A DNA stretch of 64,000 nucleotides, taken from contig ML976682.1 in the NCBI GenBank assembly GCA_010015655.1, positions 475,079 to 539,078 of the forward strand. The letters are read 5' to 3'. The translations under genes were made by a program, and so were the position numbers. Within the stretch, counting starts at the first letter, position 1. Every line of letters starts with the position of its first letter. A model generated the notes under the pieces. It did not search any database and was not told the origin of the DNA. It saw only the letters and a list, made by a program, of their open reading frames with translations. Positions 23,495-34,400 of this stretch are shown here, piece by piece. This DNA is from Bimuria novae-zelandiae CBS 107.79. Lineage: Eukaryota > Ascomycota > Dothideomycetes > Pleosporales > Didymosphaeriaceae.

Positions 23495-25327
23495 ACGTGT
23501 TTTACCACTCAGTGAGCCACACCACTTAGTGAGCCACCCTACCAAAATCGCAACGCGTCTTCTTGCAATAGCTCCACAACCACGCGATAAAATATATAGA
23601 AAATAGATCTATTTAATGCGCGTTATCTAATAGTACACTAAGTTCTTTTGTAACCTTATTCGTGGCACCTGCTACAGGTTGGTGGTGCTCGAGGCCTACT
23701 TGGCTGCCCCGCCTGCTCTACCTGCTGGAGCACCCTTTCGGCCTCTACAGCAAGCAATTAACCTTCCTCTACTCGCAGAGCTCCTCCACAGGCTATATAC
23801 TATCGGCGCTATTGCCCCTTACGCTGTCAGCGCTAACTTACCTGTTAAAACTTCTTATTCTCCTCTATAAGAATTATTGCTGAATTTATCGCAAGCTAAC
23901 AACCTTTAACAAGCTAGCAAATAGCCTGGCTAGTAGGGCTCTAAAATAGGCAATTAAGACAACTCTAAATAAGTTAAGCCTGCTACTCTAGCTAAGCAAT
24001 AGTATATAGTGTCTTTACTATTTATATAATCTTAGCGTTAGCCGCTGTCCTTAGCGGAGAAGGCGTCTTAACTATTATTAGCGACAATAGGACGCGTTCT
24101 TGACAAGCTAGGACTAGCCCTAACGCCTAGAAGCTAGCCTAGATATTCTACTCTAAGAGAACTATCCCTCTAATACTTAGGTAGATCTATAGAAAGTCTT
24201 ACTTATTAATATAAAAGACGCGTTGTCGCGCAAGCTCGGACACCTAATAGCTATATACAATCTTAAGAGGCGAGAAGTAGCCTACATTAAGTAGTTATAA
24301 GAGGTCTAACATATATAGCGGTATACAGAGCGTAATAATTTTACTTTTTCTATAGAACTAATTAAACTCAGGCGTTGCGTGGCTACCGTGGCCGTCGAGG
24401 ATAAGCAGCTAGTAGGCCCCTACTATATAAGCCTTTATATGTTAGTAGAAGTGCTTTACCTACTTAAGGCTAAGCTTATTAGTTGTCTAGCCGTTGTCGC
24501 TAATAGCAATAACCTAGCTAGGTAAGAGGCCTTAATACTAGCTTGCTTAGTAGAGCTTTCCTTATAGAATTATAAACGATAGGATTAACTAGCTAGACAG
24601 GTTAATACACTTAATTACTATTACCTACTTATAATTACCTAGCTATATAGTAACCGCGCGGCCGACTATCTTAGAGCGTATAATAACTTTTAAAGTTATA
24701 GCAATCCCTATTATAAAGCTAGTCTTATTAAAGTTATAGATATCTAAGTTAGAGATACTATATAACTAACGCGTCTTATCTACGAGCTTAAACTACGCGT
24801 AGATTATAACTAGGTCCTTAGATTTTACGCGCTAAGAGTAGAATTTCTTATTCTACTTTATCTAGAGCTCTAGCTAAGCTTTAATAAAGCGCGACATCTA
24901 GTTCTTATTAACTAGCTAAGAAAGGGGCTCTTGGCCGCGCGCGGCGAGTAGATAGTTTACTATTTGCTATATATTAATAATATAGGGCGGAAATCCGCGT
25001 TAGTTAAGGTCTAAGATCTAATTTACTAGAGCGCGCTTCTCTATAGGGTGTAGCTTTCGTTTCTAAGTGTTAGTAGTAGCCTAAGGTAGAGTACCTAGAA
25101 CGCGTTAGCAGAGGGTTAATTAGTTAACTTAATAAAGTTTACTAGTATATTAGTAGCTTAAAATCTATTTATTTTAAATCGCGTGCTTTAATAGAGCAAG
25201 TCTACCTTCTTTTTAAGCCTACTAGGCTTATTAGGCGGGCGGCATTACGAGAGTTATAAGAAGACGCGTCGCGATTTTGGTGGGGTGGCTCACTGAGTGG
25301 TGTGGCTCACTGAGTGGTGAAACACGT
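23495..25327 (-). mobile_element. Pogo-like element I, abutting C and G through shared TAs
   Basis: The ends ACGTGTTTTACCACTCAGTG (23495) and CACTGAGTGGTGAAACACGT (to 25327) are inverted repeats, and each contains the 17-bp unit ACCACTCAGTGAGCCAC twice. TA at 23493-23494 is shared with C, and TA at 25328-25329 with G. Length is 1,833 bp. The terminal repeats are nearly clean but the interior is strongly RIPped. Confidence 0.92.
23619..25246 (-). pseudogene. Pogo-like transposase of element I
   Basis: Minus-strand motifs through stops: YNFNKTSF near 24,720 (first catalytic Asp changed to Asn), a well-kept LLILDGHGSHAT at about 24,386-24,420 carrying the second Asp, and LLNVGYFSPLK near 24,265-24,300. 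A short plus-strand frame at 23662-23883 only mirrors the C-terminal coding region and is not a gene. Limits follow G. The sequence is close to E and C, so these three are one subfamily. It is inactive because of stops. Confidence 0.78.
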
Positions 25328-25453
25328 TAACGTGTCGGATCAGTAACCTGCGCGGATCAGTAACCTGCGCACCCCACCAAATCGACGCAGCTTCCTACAC
25401 AATAGCTCAACAACGTGATGGTCAAATTTTCTATAGATAGATTCATATGATAG

Positions 25454-27043
25454 CTACGATCTCTGGGTACACTGAGTCCTTCTGTGGCCTTGCTCATGGC
25501 AGTTGCTGCATGTAGGTGGTGCTCGTGATCGTCCTGCACGGTCCTCCTGCTCTACCTGCTGGAGCACCCTTTCAGCCTCTGCAGCCAGCCTTCGACCTTC
25601 CTCANNNNNNNNNNNNNNNNNNNNNNNNNNNNNNNNNNNNNNNNNNNNNNNNNNNNNNNNNNNNNNNNNNNNNNNNNNNNNNNNNNNNNNNNNNNNNNNN
25701 NNNNNNNNNNNNNNNNNNNNNNNNNNNNNNNNNNNNNNNNNNNNNNNNNNNNNNNNNNNNNNNNNNNNNNNNNNNNNNNNNNNNNNNNNNNNNNNNNNNN
25801 NNNNNNNNNNNNNNNNNNNNNNNNNNNNNNNNNNNNNNNNNNNNNNNNNNNNNNNNNNNNNNNNNNNNNNNNNNNNNNNNNNNNNNNNNNNNNNNNNNNN
25901 NNNNNNNNNNNNNNNNNNNNNNNNNNNNNNNNNNNNNNNNNNNNNNNNNNNNNNNNNNNNNNNNNNNNNNNNNNNNNNNNNNNNNNNNNNNNNNNNNNNN
26001 NNNNNNNNNNNNNNNNNNNNNNNNNNNNNNNNNNNNNNNNNNNNNNNNNNNNNNNNNNNNNNNNNNNNNNNNNNNNNNNNNNNNNNNNNNNNNNNNNNNN
26101 NNNNNNNNNNNNNNNNNNNNNNNNNNNNNNNNNNNNNNNNNNNNNNNNNNNNNNNNNNNNNNNNNNNNNNNNNNNNNNNNNNNNNNNNNNNNNNNNNNNN
26201 NNNNNNNNNNNNNNNNNNNNNNNNNNNNNNNNNNNNNNNNNNNNNNNNNNNNNNNNNNNNNNNNNNNNNNNNNNNNNNNNNNNNNNNNNNNNNNNNNNNN
26301 NNNNNNNNNNNNNNNNNNNNNNNNNNNNNNNNNNNNNNNNNNNNNNNNNNNNNNNNNNNNNNNNNNNNNNNNNNNNNNNNNNNNNNNNNNNNNNNNNNNN
26401 NNNNNNNNNNNNNNNNNNNNNNNNNNNNNNNNNNNNNNNNNNNNNNNNNNNNNNNNNNNNNNNNNNNNNNNNNNNNNNNNNNNNNNNNNNNNNNNNNNNN
26501 NNNNNNNNNNNNNNNNNNNNNNNNNNNNNNNNNNNNNNNNNNNNNNNNNNNNNNNNNNNNNNNNNNNNNNNNNNNNNNNACAAGCTTGTACCAGGCAGAG
26601 ATCTTGACAGGATCCTCGCAGAGCGCGCGCTGGCTGTGGAACCTCCTAGACCACTTAATCTGTAGGTCTGGCTGGGTGTTGATAAAGCGCGATACCCACT
26701 TCTTGCCTACAGGCTGTGGGGCAGGGATCTGGCCGCGCGCGGCGAGTAGATAATCGGCCATCCTACGTACGTCGATGATATAAGGCGGAAATCCACGTCG
26801 GTCAAGGTCTAGAATCCACTCTACTAGAGCCTGCTCCTCTGTAGGGTGTAGCTTTCGATTTGGTGATCTTGTCTCATGTTTTGGCTGGACACCTCGAAGG
26901 CGCGTCCGTAGTGTTGATTCTGGTACATTGTAGGTTGCTGCTAGCGCGCGTATAGACTTTGCTGATTTATTCTGATAGGACGCGATTGCAAGACTTATTC
27001 TACCTTCTTGCGAGGGCTGTATAGGCTGCTGGCGTTGTGGCAT
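25454..27043 (-). CDS. Pogo-like transposase of element G, probably intact
   Basis: I choose the ATG at 27043 (MPQRQQPIQPSQEG); the frame runs further upstream but only through the terminal repeat and flank. With the gap taken at face value the protein is 529 residues, typical for Pogo/Fot enzymes. Residues about 15-60 are a psq helix-turn-helix (ASYQNKSAKSIRALAATYNV), followed by a Tc5/CENP-B-type second DNA-binding segment (EEQALVEWILDLDRRGFPPY, then KWVSRFINTQPDL). The catalytic DDE core is hidden in the N gap (about 325 codons), so it cannot be checked. The tail is a Glu/Arg helix followed by a CCHC knuckle, CSNCHEQGHRRTQC. Unlike its RIPped relatives it could still be active and act on their terminal repeats if it recognises them. 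Confidence 0.8.
   Translation of the reverse strand: MPQRQQPIQPSQEGRISLAIASYQNKSAKSIRALAATYNVPESTLRTRLRGVQPKHETRSPNRKLHPTEEQALVEWILDLDRRGFPPYIIDVRRMADYLLAARGQIPAPQPVGKKWVSRFINTQPDLQIKWSRRFHSQRALCEDPVKISAWYKLXXXXXXXXXXXXXXXXXXXXXXXXXXXXXXXXXXXXXXXXXXXXXXXXXXXXXXXXXXXXXXXXXXXXXXXXXXXXXXXXXXXXXXXXXXXXXXXXXXXXXXXXXXXXXXXXXXXXXXXXXXXXXXXXXXXXXXXXXXXXXXXXXXXXXXXXXXXXXXXXXXXXXXXXXXXXXXXXXXXXXXXXXXXXXXXXXXXXXXXXXXXXXXXXXXXXXXXXXXXXXXXXXXXXXXXXXXXXXXXXXXXXXXXXXXXXXXXXXXXXXXXXXXXXXXXXXXXXXXXXXXXXXXXXXXXXXXXXXXXXXXXXXXXXXXXXXXXXXXXXXXXXXXEEGRRLAAEAERVLQQVEQEDRAGRSRAPPTCSNCHEQGHRRTQCTQRS
25605..26579. other. Assembly gap of 975 N inside element G
   Basis: An unbroken run of N. Frames reported open across it are only open because N is not read as a stop. 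The hidden part should encode the DDE catalytic core of the G transposase. The frame is maintained on both sides, so the gap length may be realistic. Confidence 0.99.
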
Positions 27044-27126
27044 GGCTGATTGTGTAGGACGCGTTGCGCGATTTTGGTGGGGTGCGCAGGTTACTGATCC
27101 GCGCAGGTTACTGATCCGACACGTTA

Positions 27127-27794
27127 CTACTACAGTTGAGTCAGCCGTGTGGCGAAGCTTTGGACGATAGTGACAGCGCACTTGTGGGGAGGACGGCCGA
27201 CCCGCTCTGGCCACACCCTTGTGAAGTGGCGAATTTACAAGAAGTGAGCTGGTTAATAGGGAGTAAGTTTGATCGCAAGGCTGCGGGACATACGTCTGCA
27301 TAAAGATTTTGCACAGCCACAGAAATGACAGCCACAACCCCGCCTTGCGGCTGGTAGCGGCCATTACGTTACGACTATGTGGCTAGTCTGTGCTAGCCAG
27401 AGTAGGTAATCGTCCCAATCAGAGGTACTAACAAGGATGGGGGCTCTGCATAAATCGAGCGCGCCTCGCAGCCTTACGGCTAATTATCACTCCTTACTTT
27501 TACTATTAGTCTTGCAGGCCTGTATAAGGGTATTTTATTAGTCGCGATAGCAGTATTGGCGCAGCAGTGGCCTATATTAGGTAAGGATTACTTTTGCTAT
27601 CAAGACAAGCTCTCCGCGAGTTAGGCAGGCATGCTTTCATACAAACGTAATTTTTGTATTAGTATAGCTACAAAGCCTCAGAAGTCGTCTTAGCATATTA
27701 TAAAAAGGCAGTACTACAATAATTACGGTGTGGGCAAGCTCGCTGTTGCTGCGAAGTCAAAGTACCGACCTTTTTTTCCGTTACGGTGGTTGTT
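27127..27794. other. Non-repeat-like island, then unassigned sequence; no gene recognised
   Basis: From 27127 to about 27,480 the base composition is balanced, with CpA and TpG at normal levels, so RIP has not acted here. A 64-codon minus-strand frame (27141-27335) overlaps the upstream extension of the G frame and looks like chance. From 27,480 to 27,794 TpA rises. I recognise no protein motif on either strand. It may be the original host flank. Confidence 0.4.
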
Positions 27795-30700
27795 TAAAAG
27801 GTAGCAAGCCTGTTATAGAGACTAAAAGATAGTATATAGTACTCATAGTTACTATAGCGTATGTATAATGTAGTTAGGTCCTTAGCTTCTTATTAAGTTA
27901 TATATAATAAAAAGCTTATTATACGTTAAGCTTAGTAAATACTTTAGTACGAGCGAGTTACGTAAAAGTCTTTTGAATTAGTAAGATAAAATAGGTATCC
28001 TTTTCAGAATAGCGTTAAGCTTATTATAGTAAACGCAGAATTATTATCCCTCTTTTAGTTTTTTAATAAATAGTACTAGAGAGGCGTATAGAGTATTACT
28101 ATAAGTAATAAAGCTTTATTATAAATAATTCTTTAGTTATGCTTTTATAAGCTCTAGATATTTAATAGATATATCACATAATAGGCTAAAGGTTCGTATA
28201 TTTTTAGTAGTTAGCTTAATATTATAATTAACGCTATTACGTTATAGAGGTAGTATGATAAAGTTATTTTTTTAAGAAGTAAGCAAGGGTAGCGCCTGCA
28301 TACCTTTAGAAGGGTAACTTCCTTATAAGAAGCTAGTAGAGTTCTTTATTTAGGTCTAGTAGGTCTATTTAGCCTAGCATTTTTTTAGTCTTAGATTAGC
28401 GTTCCTACCTTATGTATACTAATATAGCTAATAACTATTTTTAACGCATATAAATTATAAATGCCGCGGCTCTAATAGTATTAATTTTAAGGTCTATCTT
28501 AGCGAGGTTCTTGCGAGAGACAGGTTTAGGGCAAGTTAGCTACTACTCCTCTATTTCCGCTAGGTTCTTTTAGTGGGAGCGACGCTAAGGGCATTACTAT
28601 AATATGTAATAGGTATACTATATAATAGCAACGTCTATAAGCTTATTACATTAGTTACTATCTACCTAATAATTAAGATAAATTCCTGTGACAGTATCTT
28701 ATATTAAAATAATAATATCCCTTTTACAGTTAATTAGTATCATATCTAGCTACTTAAGCTTTTATTACTTATAGTTTATCTAGACGTTAGCGTTCTTCAC
28801 AAGTTTATAACTAATTATAAAATTATAGTAGCTAGTATTGCAAAGTATAAAGTAAGTAGTACGATAGTAGTTATCCAAGACTAAGTTAGCTTAAAAGTGT
28901 TTATTTACCTACCTATTTAGCTAACTGTTATATTTAGCGAAGGGAATAGCTTCTATACTTTTAATAAATACCTTAAGTCCTTTATTAATTATGTAAAGGT
29001 ATTTAAGGTAAACTAGGATATAGTTACCTACGCCTGTATTAATCAGAGCTTTTAACTTAATTAAAAGCCTATTAGTTAAGATATAGTAAGACTTAATAAA
29101 GTCGTTTTTACTAAAAAGGAGCTCTTGTATATTAGTAGCTCTAGTAGGCTTTTTTTAGGGAGAAAACTTCCGTTAGAGAGAGTTGTTTCCTAATAGTTTA
29201 TCGTAATAAGCTACTTCCTAATTATTATCTAACTTATAATTATTACTCTTTATTATATTTTAATTAATTAGGTTATGCGGACACTCGCGGACGATACAAC
29301 TAGATTCATAGTATTAATAGTGAGTAAGCTAGCCCTTAGTTAAAGTAGAATAACTTACTGAGGAGTATATAGGTAACTAAGAAGATTAAAATAAAAAAAG
29401 AGCTTATAGAGGTTTTAGCTTACTTAGTTAATTAAAACTATTAATACTACGCTTAACGCTTAAAGCGAGCTTTTAAGTAAAGTCTTGCGCTAAATTAATA
29501 TAGTTATTATATTATTTACTATACTAGGAATAATAAATATCTATCTATATACGTAAGGCGTCTAGAAGGTTTTTATAAAATTCTTTAATTTATCACTTTA
29601 TAGGAAGGTAGCGTTCTTAAGTAAAGTAAAAAAACTTATTTTAAAATATAATAAAGTTAGTAGAGTTCTTAAAGTAAAGCTTTTAAAACTTATGCTAGGC
29701 ATTAAGCTTCTTATATAAGTTGTTACAGTTTTTTTTTAAGTTATTTTAGTAGATACTAGTAGTTAATAAGTTTACTATCCTTTCTTAAAGTATAAGTATG
29801 GATAGGTACTTATTTACTCTACTCTTAGTTTAAGTATATATAATAAGTCTATATTATTTTAAATAGCCTGCTTATTCTTGCCTGAGTACTAATTATCGTT
29901 AGACTATACCTTATCTTTTAAGATATTTCTTTATTATTTAAAAGTAACGTTCTTACTATTCTTTAGCAAGGGCAGGTCTAAAAAGTAAGTAAAGTAGCCT
30001 TAGCTATAGCTAGCTATTAGATCGCGTGTGGCTAGTAGGGTAGCGAGTGTAAAAGATAATATGTAAGGAAGAATAGAGCTATCTAAGTAGCTAGTCTCCT
30101 CTTAAGGTAACTAGGATAGGATAGAAAAGTAAGTAATATAAGATGAAGTTATTAGCGTATATAAGTGTAGGTTAGTTTAGGCTTACTTAGTAGGCTAAGC
30201 TTCTAGCGTTTTAATTTTTTATTACTTTTAAGTAATAATATTATAGAGTTCTTTGCCTTTAGCTAGGGCGTTAGCTATAATCTAATAGTATATATATAGT
30301 TATTATTACTCTACGCTACGGAAAAGTAGATAGTTAACTAGCTTTATAAAAATTATTATTAAATTCTATTAAAAGTGCTTAATTATAGCCTTTAATATTA
30401 TAGTAATTAGGTTGTTACTAGTAAAGGTAGGTAGCTAGAAAGGTTACAAGAGATCCTTATTTATATCTTACTAAATATAAGCTAGCTTTAAAGAAGTAAT
30501 CCTAATTATAATTCTCCTTAGTAATATAGCTATAGCTATAGATCTCCTGCTTTTAGTAAATACAGCGCTTAGTAAGGTTATACACGTTACCTAGTATTTA
30601 CTTCTTTAGTATTAACGTTATAAATAGGTATTTTATTATTATTATTTATATTAGTTTCCTATTAGGGTTATTTATTTAATAAAGGTAATAGATATACTTA

Positions 30701-31196
30701 GCTCTCTTAGCTAGTTATAGCGTATTATCTAAATAACGTCATTTAACTCCTTTTAAGTAGAATTTACTTAGTAGTATTGAAACCTCTCGTTGCGGGTAAT
30801 TATATTTTATACTAAACAAATAGCTTAGCGTAGTTATTTAGTAAATTCTATAAAATAGTTAATATTAAGCTATGCTTGTAGGTAAATTAGGTAGTTTAAT
30901 TTAATATTATATTACTATCTTCTAGCTAAGTAAAGAGATCTTAGTATAATATAAAAATAAGCTTAGGCTCTTGCATTAAGTGAGCAGATAAGGTAGATTA
31001 GCTCTATTTTAGCTATACTAAGATAAGGAGGCTGTAGGTATACAGGGCTCGCGCGCTTTTGTGCGCAGCTATTGGAGCGGAACAACTATCTATCCAAGGT
31101 AGCTGCGCTGGATGAGCGAGCAGCTGCACTAGGGCGTAAGGCAGTTGCGCCTCGTACACGAGGTCATGTGGCCTGCTGGCATGCCAGGCCGTTACA
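27795..31196 (-). mobile_element. Gypsy IV copy 1: 5' LTR, gag and start of RT, truncated
   Basis: The element runs leftwards. Its LTR starts at 31196 (TGTAACGGCCTGGCATGCCA in minus-strand sense), matching the LTR starts of copy 2 (about 40121) and copy 3 (62872). Gag ends with a zinc knuckle remnant, CIVRECPH, at about 29,275-29,320. The pol part stops in the RT just past the FGL.NAPATF position at about 27,795, so the rest of RT, RNase H, integrase and the 3' LTR are missing. The sequence runs parallel to copy 2 from about 36,450 to 40,121. RIP is heavy except in the GC-rich first 170 bp of the LTR. The inner LTR border was not found. Confidence 0.8.
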
Positions 31197-31390
31197 TCGG
31201 GCAGGCTTGCCAGCGAGTTAGTTGTGGAGTGTATCTTAAAAGATCTTAAATGTATATATAGCGACTGCCTTACTCCAAAATTAGTTTTGCGAAAGAGCTA
31301 ATATAGTAAGATGTATATCAGCCTTATAAAAAGCTGGCTAGGCTTTAGTTAGGAGTGCCATAATAGCTAGGAGTTCACGCGTTGCAGAAA

Positions 31391-31441
31391 GTTAGTGGGG
31401 TGCGCACTCGCTTGTAATGCGCACTCGCTTGTAAAACACGT
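31391..31441. repeat. Orphan Pogo-type terminal repeat
   Basis: Read on the minus strand this is ACGTGTTT, then the 17-bp unit TACAAGCGAGTGCGCAT twice, then CCCCACTAAC, exactly the terminal layout of the Pogo elements here. TA follows at 31442-31443. No partner end with this unit was found in the window, and no transposase lies to its left. It is probably the remains of an otherwise deleted element. Confidence 0.7.
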
Positions 31442-31443
31442 TA

Positions 31444-34400
31444 TAAGTAATTCTACTATGGTAGACTAAGTAGACCTTCCTAGCTTAGGAAAAGTTCACC
31501 CTATTTTTTTAATTCTTATTAGAACTATATGCTCCACGTGACTTATTACAATATAATTAAAAGCCTATTAAAGACAAATTACGCTAATATAGTAGTATTA
31601 TTTATAATATAAAAGAATTTATGAATAGGTAATAGACCCTAAGTAGACCTTAAAAGTATTTTTTAAATAAGAAAAATATACTAAAAAGGAAAACCCTGAA
31701 GAGCCTAGTATCTTTATTAGTAGTAAGGCGCTAAAAGAGTACTAAAAAGCTTAAAGCATTTTTAAAACGCTTAATTATTATTGCGCCTACGTAAAAGTCT
31801 AGAGGCCAGAGTTATCCTTCTAAAAAGAAATGGGATAGTTAATAGTACGTATTATTAGTTGGTAAGGTTATTTTTTCTCTCTTATCTATAAAGAAGTAAT
31901 AAAGTTAAATAAATACTAGTCCTATTTAATTTCTCTAGCTAACTTATAATTTAGGATAAGGGGTATAATTCTCTCTAAAACTTTTAGTAATATAGTAGTA
32001 ATTACTACTATACCTTTTATCCTTTTAAACTAAGTACGTGTCTTTTATAGGGACTTTAGTACTATAGTGCCTAATAGGTAAGAGTATTTTAATAGGTTAG
32101 GAAGAAAGTATATTACTAGCTATATAAATAGGGATGCCGCGTACCGTTACCGATTACGGTATTACGGTAATGGGTTACGGTAATTACGGTATAGAAATTG
32201 ATGGCTCGTAATGCCAAGGCGGATAATTGCTGCCGGGAAAATGACTTCGACGAGAGTAGCTAAACGTAACTAGAGCGAGCATAGATTTCTCTATAATAAA
32301 TTATATAATTATCTCGTTAATGCCTAGGTTAAAACGCTAGTGTTTTGTTATTATAACCTGCGCATTCGCAACTTAATTATAGCTAAGGATGCCTAGTTTT
32401 TCGACCTGTCGGAAGTGTCCGAACAAGTTAACGCCGACGAGCATGAAGATGATGGCCAATTGCTCGATTACCCGGCCGAACAAGTACATGAAGAGCGTCC
32501 CAAAGATCTAGAAGATACCCAGCATACATAGATTTAATTGAATCTGGTTCTATATGTGATAATTAGACCGAGAAAGGCACCGATTGGCTTAATTCACCGT
32601 GCCAAGATTGTACCAAATTATCAGTAATTACCGTAATTACGACATTACGGTAATACCGGGATGACTCGAAAATTACGGTAATCCAACATCCCTATATATA
32701 AATAACGTATAGTTAGGAGAATAGTATTTATTCTCTTTAGCAAGTAGCGAAGTAGTTTAAAAAAATAACCTAACTACGCTATATTCGGGCTAAAGTCACC
32801 TAAATAGCTTAACTAGCTATATAAGGCAACTAGTTAACGTAAATAAAGTATTAATTATGTACATAAAAAGTATAGGGTATCTCCGAATAGTATGTTTAAA
32901 AAAAACTAAACCCTAAGTCCTAAAACTAAGTGCTATAAAAATCTTTAACTAAGTATATTCTAGAGCCTAAGGGCGCCTAAATAGTTTATTTAGTGCTAGA
33001 CTAACGCAAATTAGCGTAGCTAACCGCCTAAGGACGTAAAAGGGACCTAAAGAAGTAGTTTAGTAGCTATACTACTATAAACTATCTCTCTAGTACTTTT
33101 TCGGAGCATCTAGAGTATTATAGATCTAAAAGGCTTTAATAAGGCACTAGTTATAACCTAAGCCCTAACGTAGCTTTACGCCCTTATTTACCTTTTTAAA
33201 AAAAAAACATATTACTACGCTTATTAATTTTAATATTAATATAAGTGTTATTATTAGCTAAAAGTTAAGAAATAAAATTGTACTTCTTAACCTTTTAATT
33301 AAACTTTTACTACTTCAGTGAAATATTAATTTAAATAAGCTCTTCGCCGTAGCTAAGTGCTAAGTTAGATTTTAATAAATCTTAAGCATAGTATTAGTTA
33401 GGATAACCTTCGCCTTATACTTAAACCCCTAAAATAGTCAGTCAGTAATTAAATGCACTATACTAGGGCTACATACTGCCTATAGCGCATATAGACTATA
33501 AGAGGTACTTATACGCTTAGGTAACGCTTGTATTTTACCTTTAATAAAGTTCACTTTTACTTATAGTTTATATCTAATACTAGCCCTTCAATAGTCGCAT
33601 CCTAGTAAGAGGATATCGAATTAGGTAATCTTAAGCTAGCTATTACAATATCTATTATAAAGCTAATACTTATTACTAAAGCTAATACTTATTACTAATG
33701 CTAATACTCCATATTTTTTTTGTATCTTTTTAGTAGTAGCCATCCTAATAGCGAACTCTTAGTTAAATTAATTCTTAACCTACTAGCCATTAAAAGTATT
33801 ACTTTTAGGGACAGTATCCTAGATCTCTTTATTGAAGTAGACTAATAAAGTAGTATATAAGTTAACGTATATAGCTACTAACTCGGCTAGCTTATTCTTC
33901 TCTTTAATGCTAAACTATATATATGCATTAGAATAGAGCCATATACGCTAAATTGGCGCTACTAGGACCTACTAATAGCACTTAGGCGCTTAAATAAGGA
34001 ACTTACTACGTAATAGTCCTTTTCCGTACGCTAATACCACTTACATTTTAGGCATAGCTTTCCCTTAATATATTAGTTTTGAAAAGCCTCTAGCTTACCT
34101 AAAAATTACTACTAATTTTATAGGTCTTTAATATTATCTTACCTTTTAGCTATGTGTCTAGTGCGTCTAATATGGGGAAGATTACTATAAATATAGTTTT
34201 ATATAGCTCTAATTTAAAAATTTATAAGGGTCCTTACCTTATAAATATAAGGTCTAATACAGTAAAATAGTTTAAAAAATCGCGAGAGGTGCCTTCAGAC
34301 GCTATAGTAAAACCATTAAAGCTAATTAGCTAGTATTAGTTATAATTTAGCGCAAGTATGCACTATTAACTTAGTACTATAATAAATATATACAAGGTTG

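Larger units (their letters stand above)
25330..27124 (-). mobile_element. Pogo-like element G, apparently free of RIP, with an internal sequencing gap
   Basis: Inverted repeats: ACGTGTCGGATCAGTAACCT at 25330 and its reverse ending at 27124; the 17-bp unit CGGATCAGTAACCTGCG occurs twice, identically, at each end. TA flanks at 25328-25329 (shared with I) and 27125-27126. Composition is normal, CpA and TpG are common, and the visible frame has no stops, in contrast to all sister copies. Bases 25605-26579 are N, so the total of 1,795 bp depends on the gap estimate. Confidence 0.92.

Noticed and set aside
23662..23883. Two overlapping plus-strand frames in element I
   Set aside because: Shadow of the C-terminal coding part of the minus-strand transposase; the same shadow appears opposite G.
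25503..26753. Long plus-strand and alternative minus-strand frames across the N run
   Set aside because: Their openness comes from N being read as sense. Only the minus-strand frame 25454-27043 has recognisable domains on both sides of the gap.
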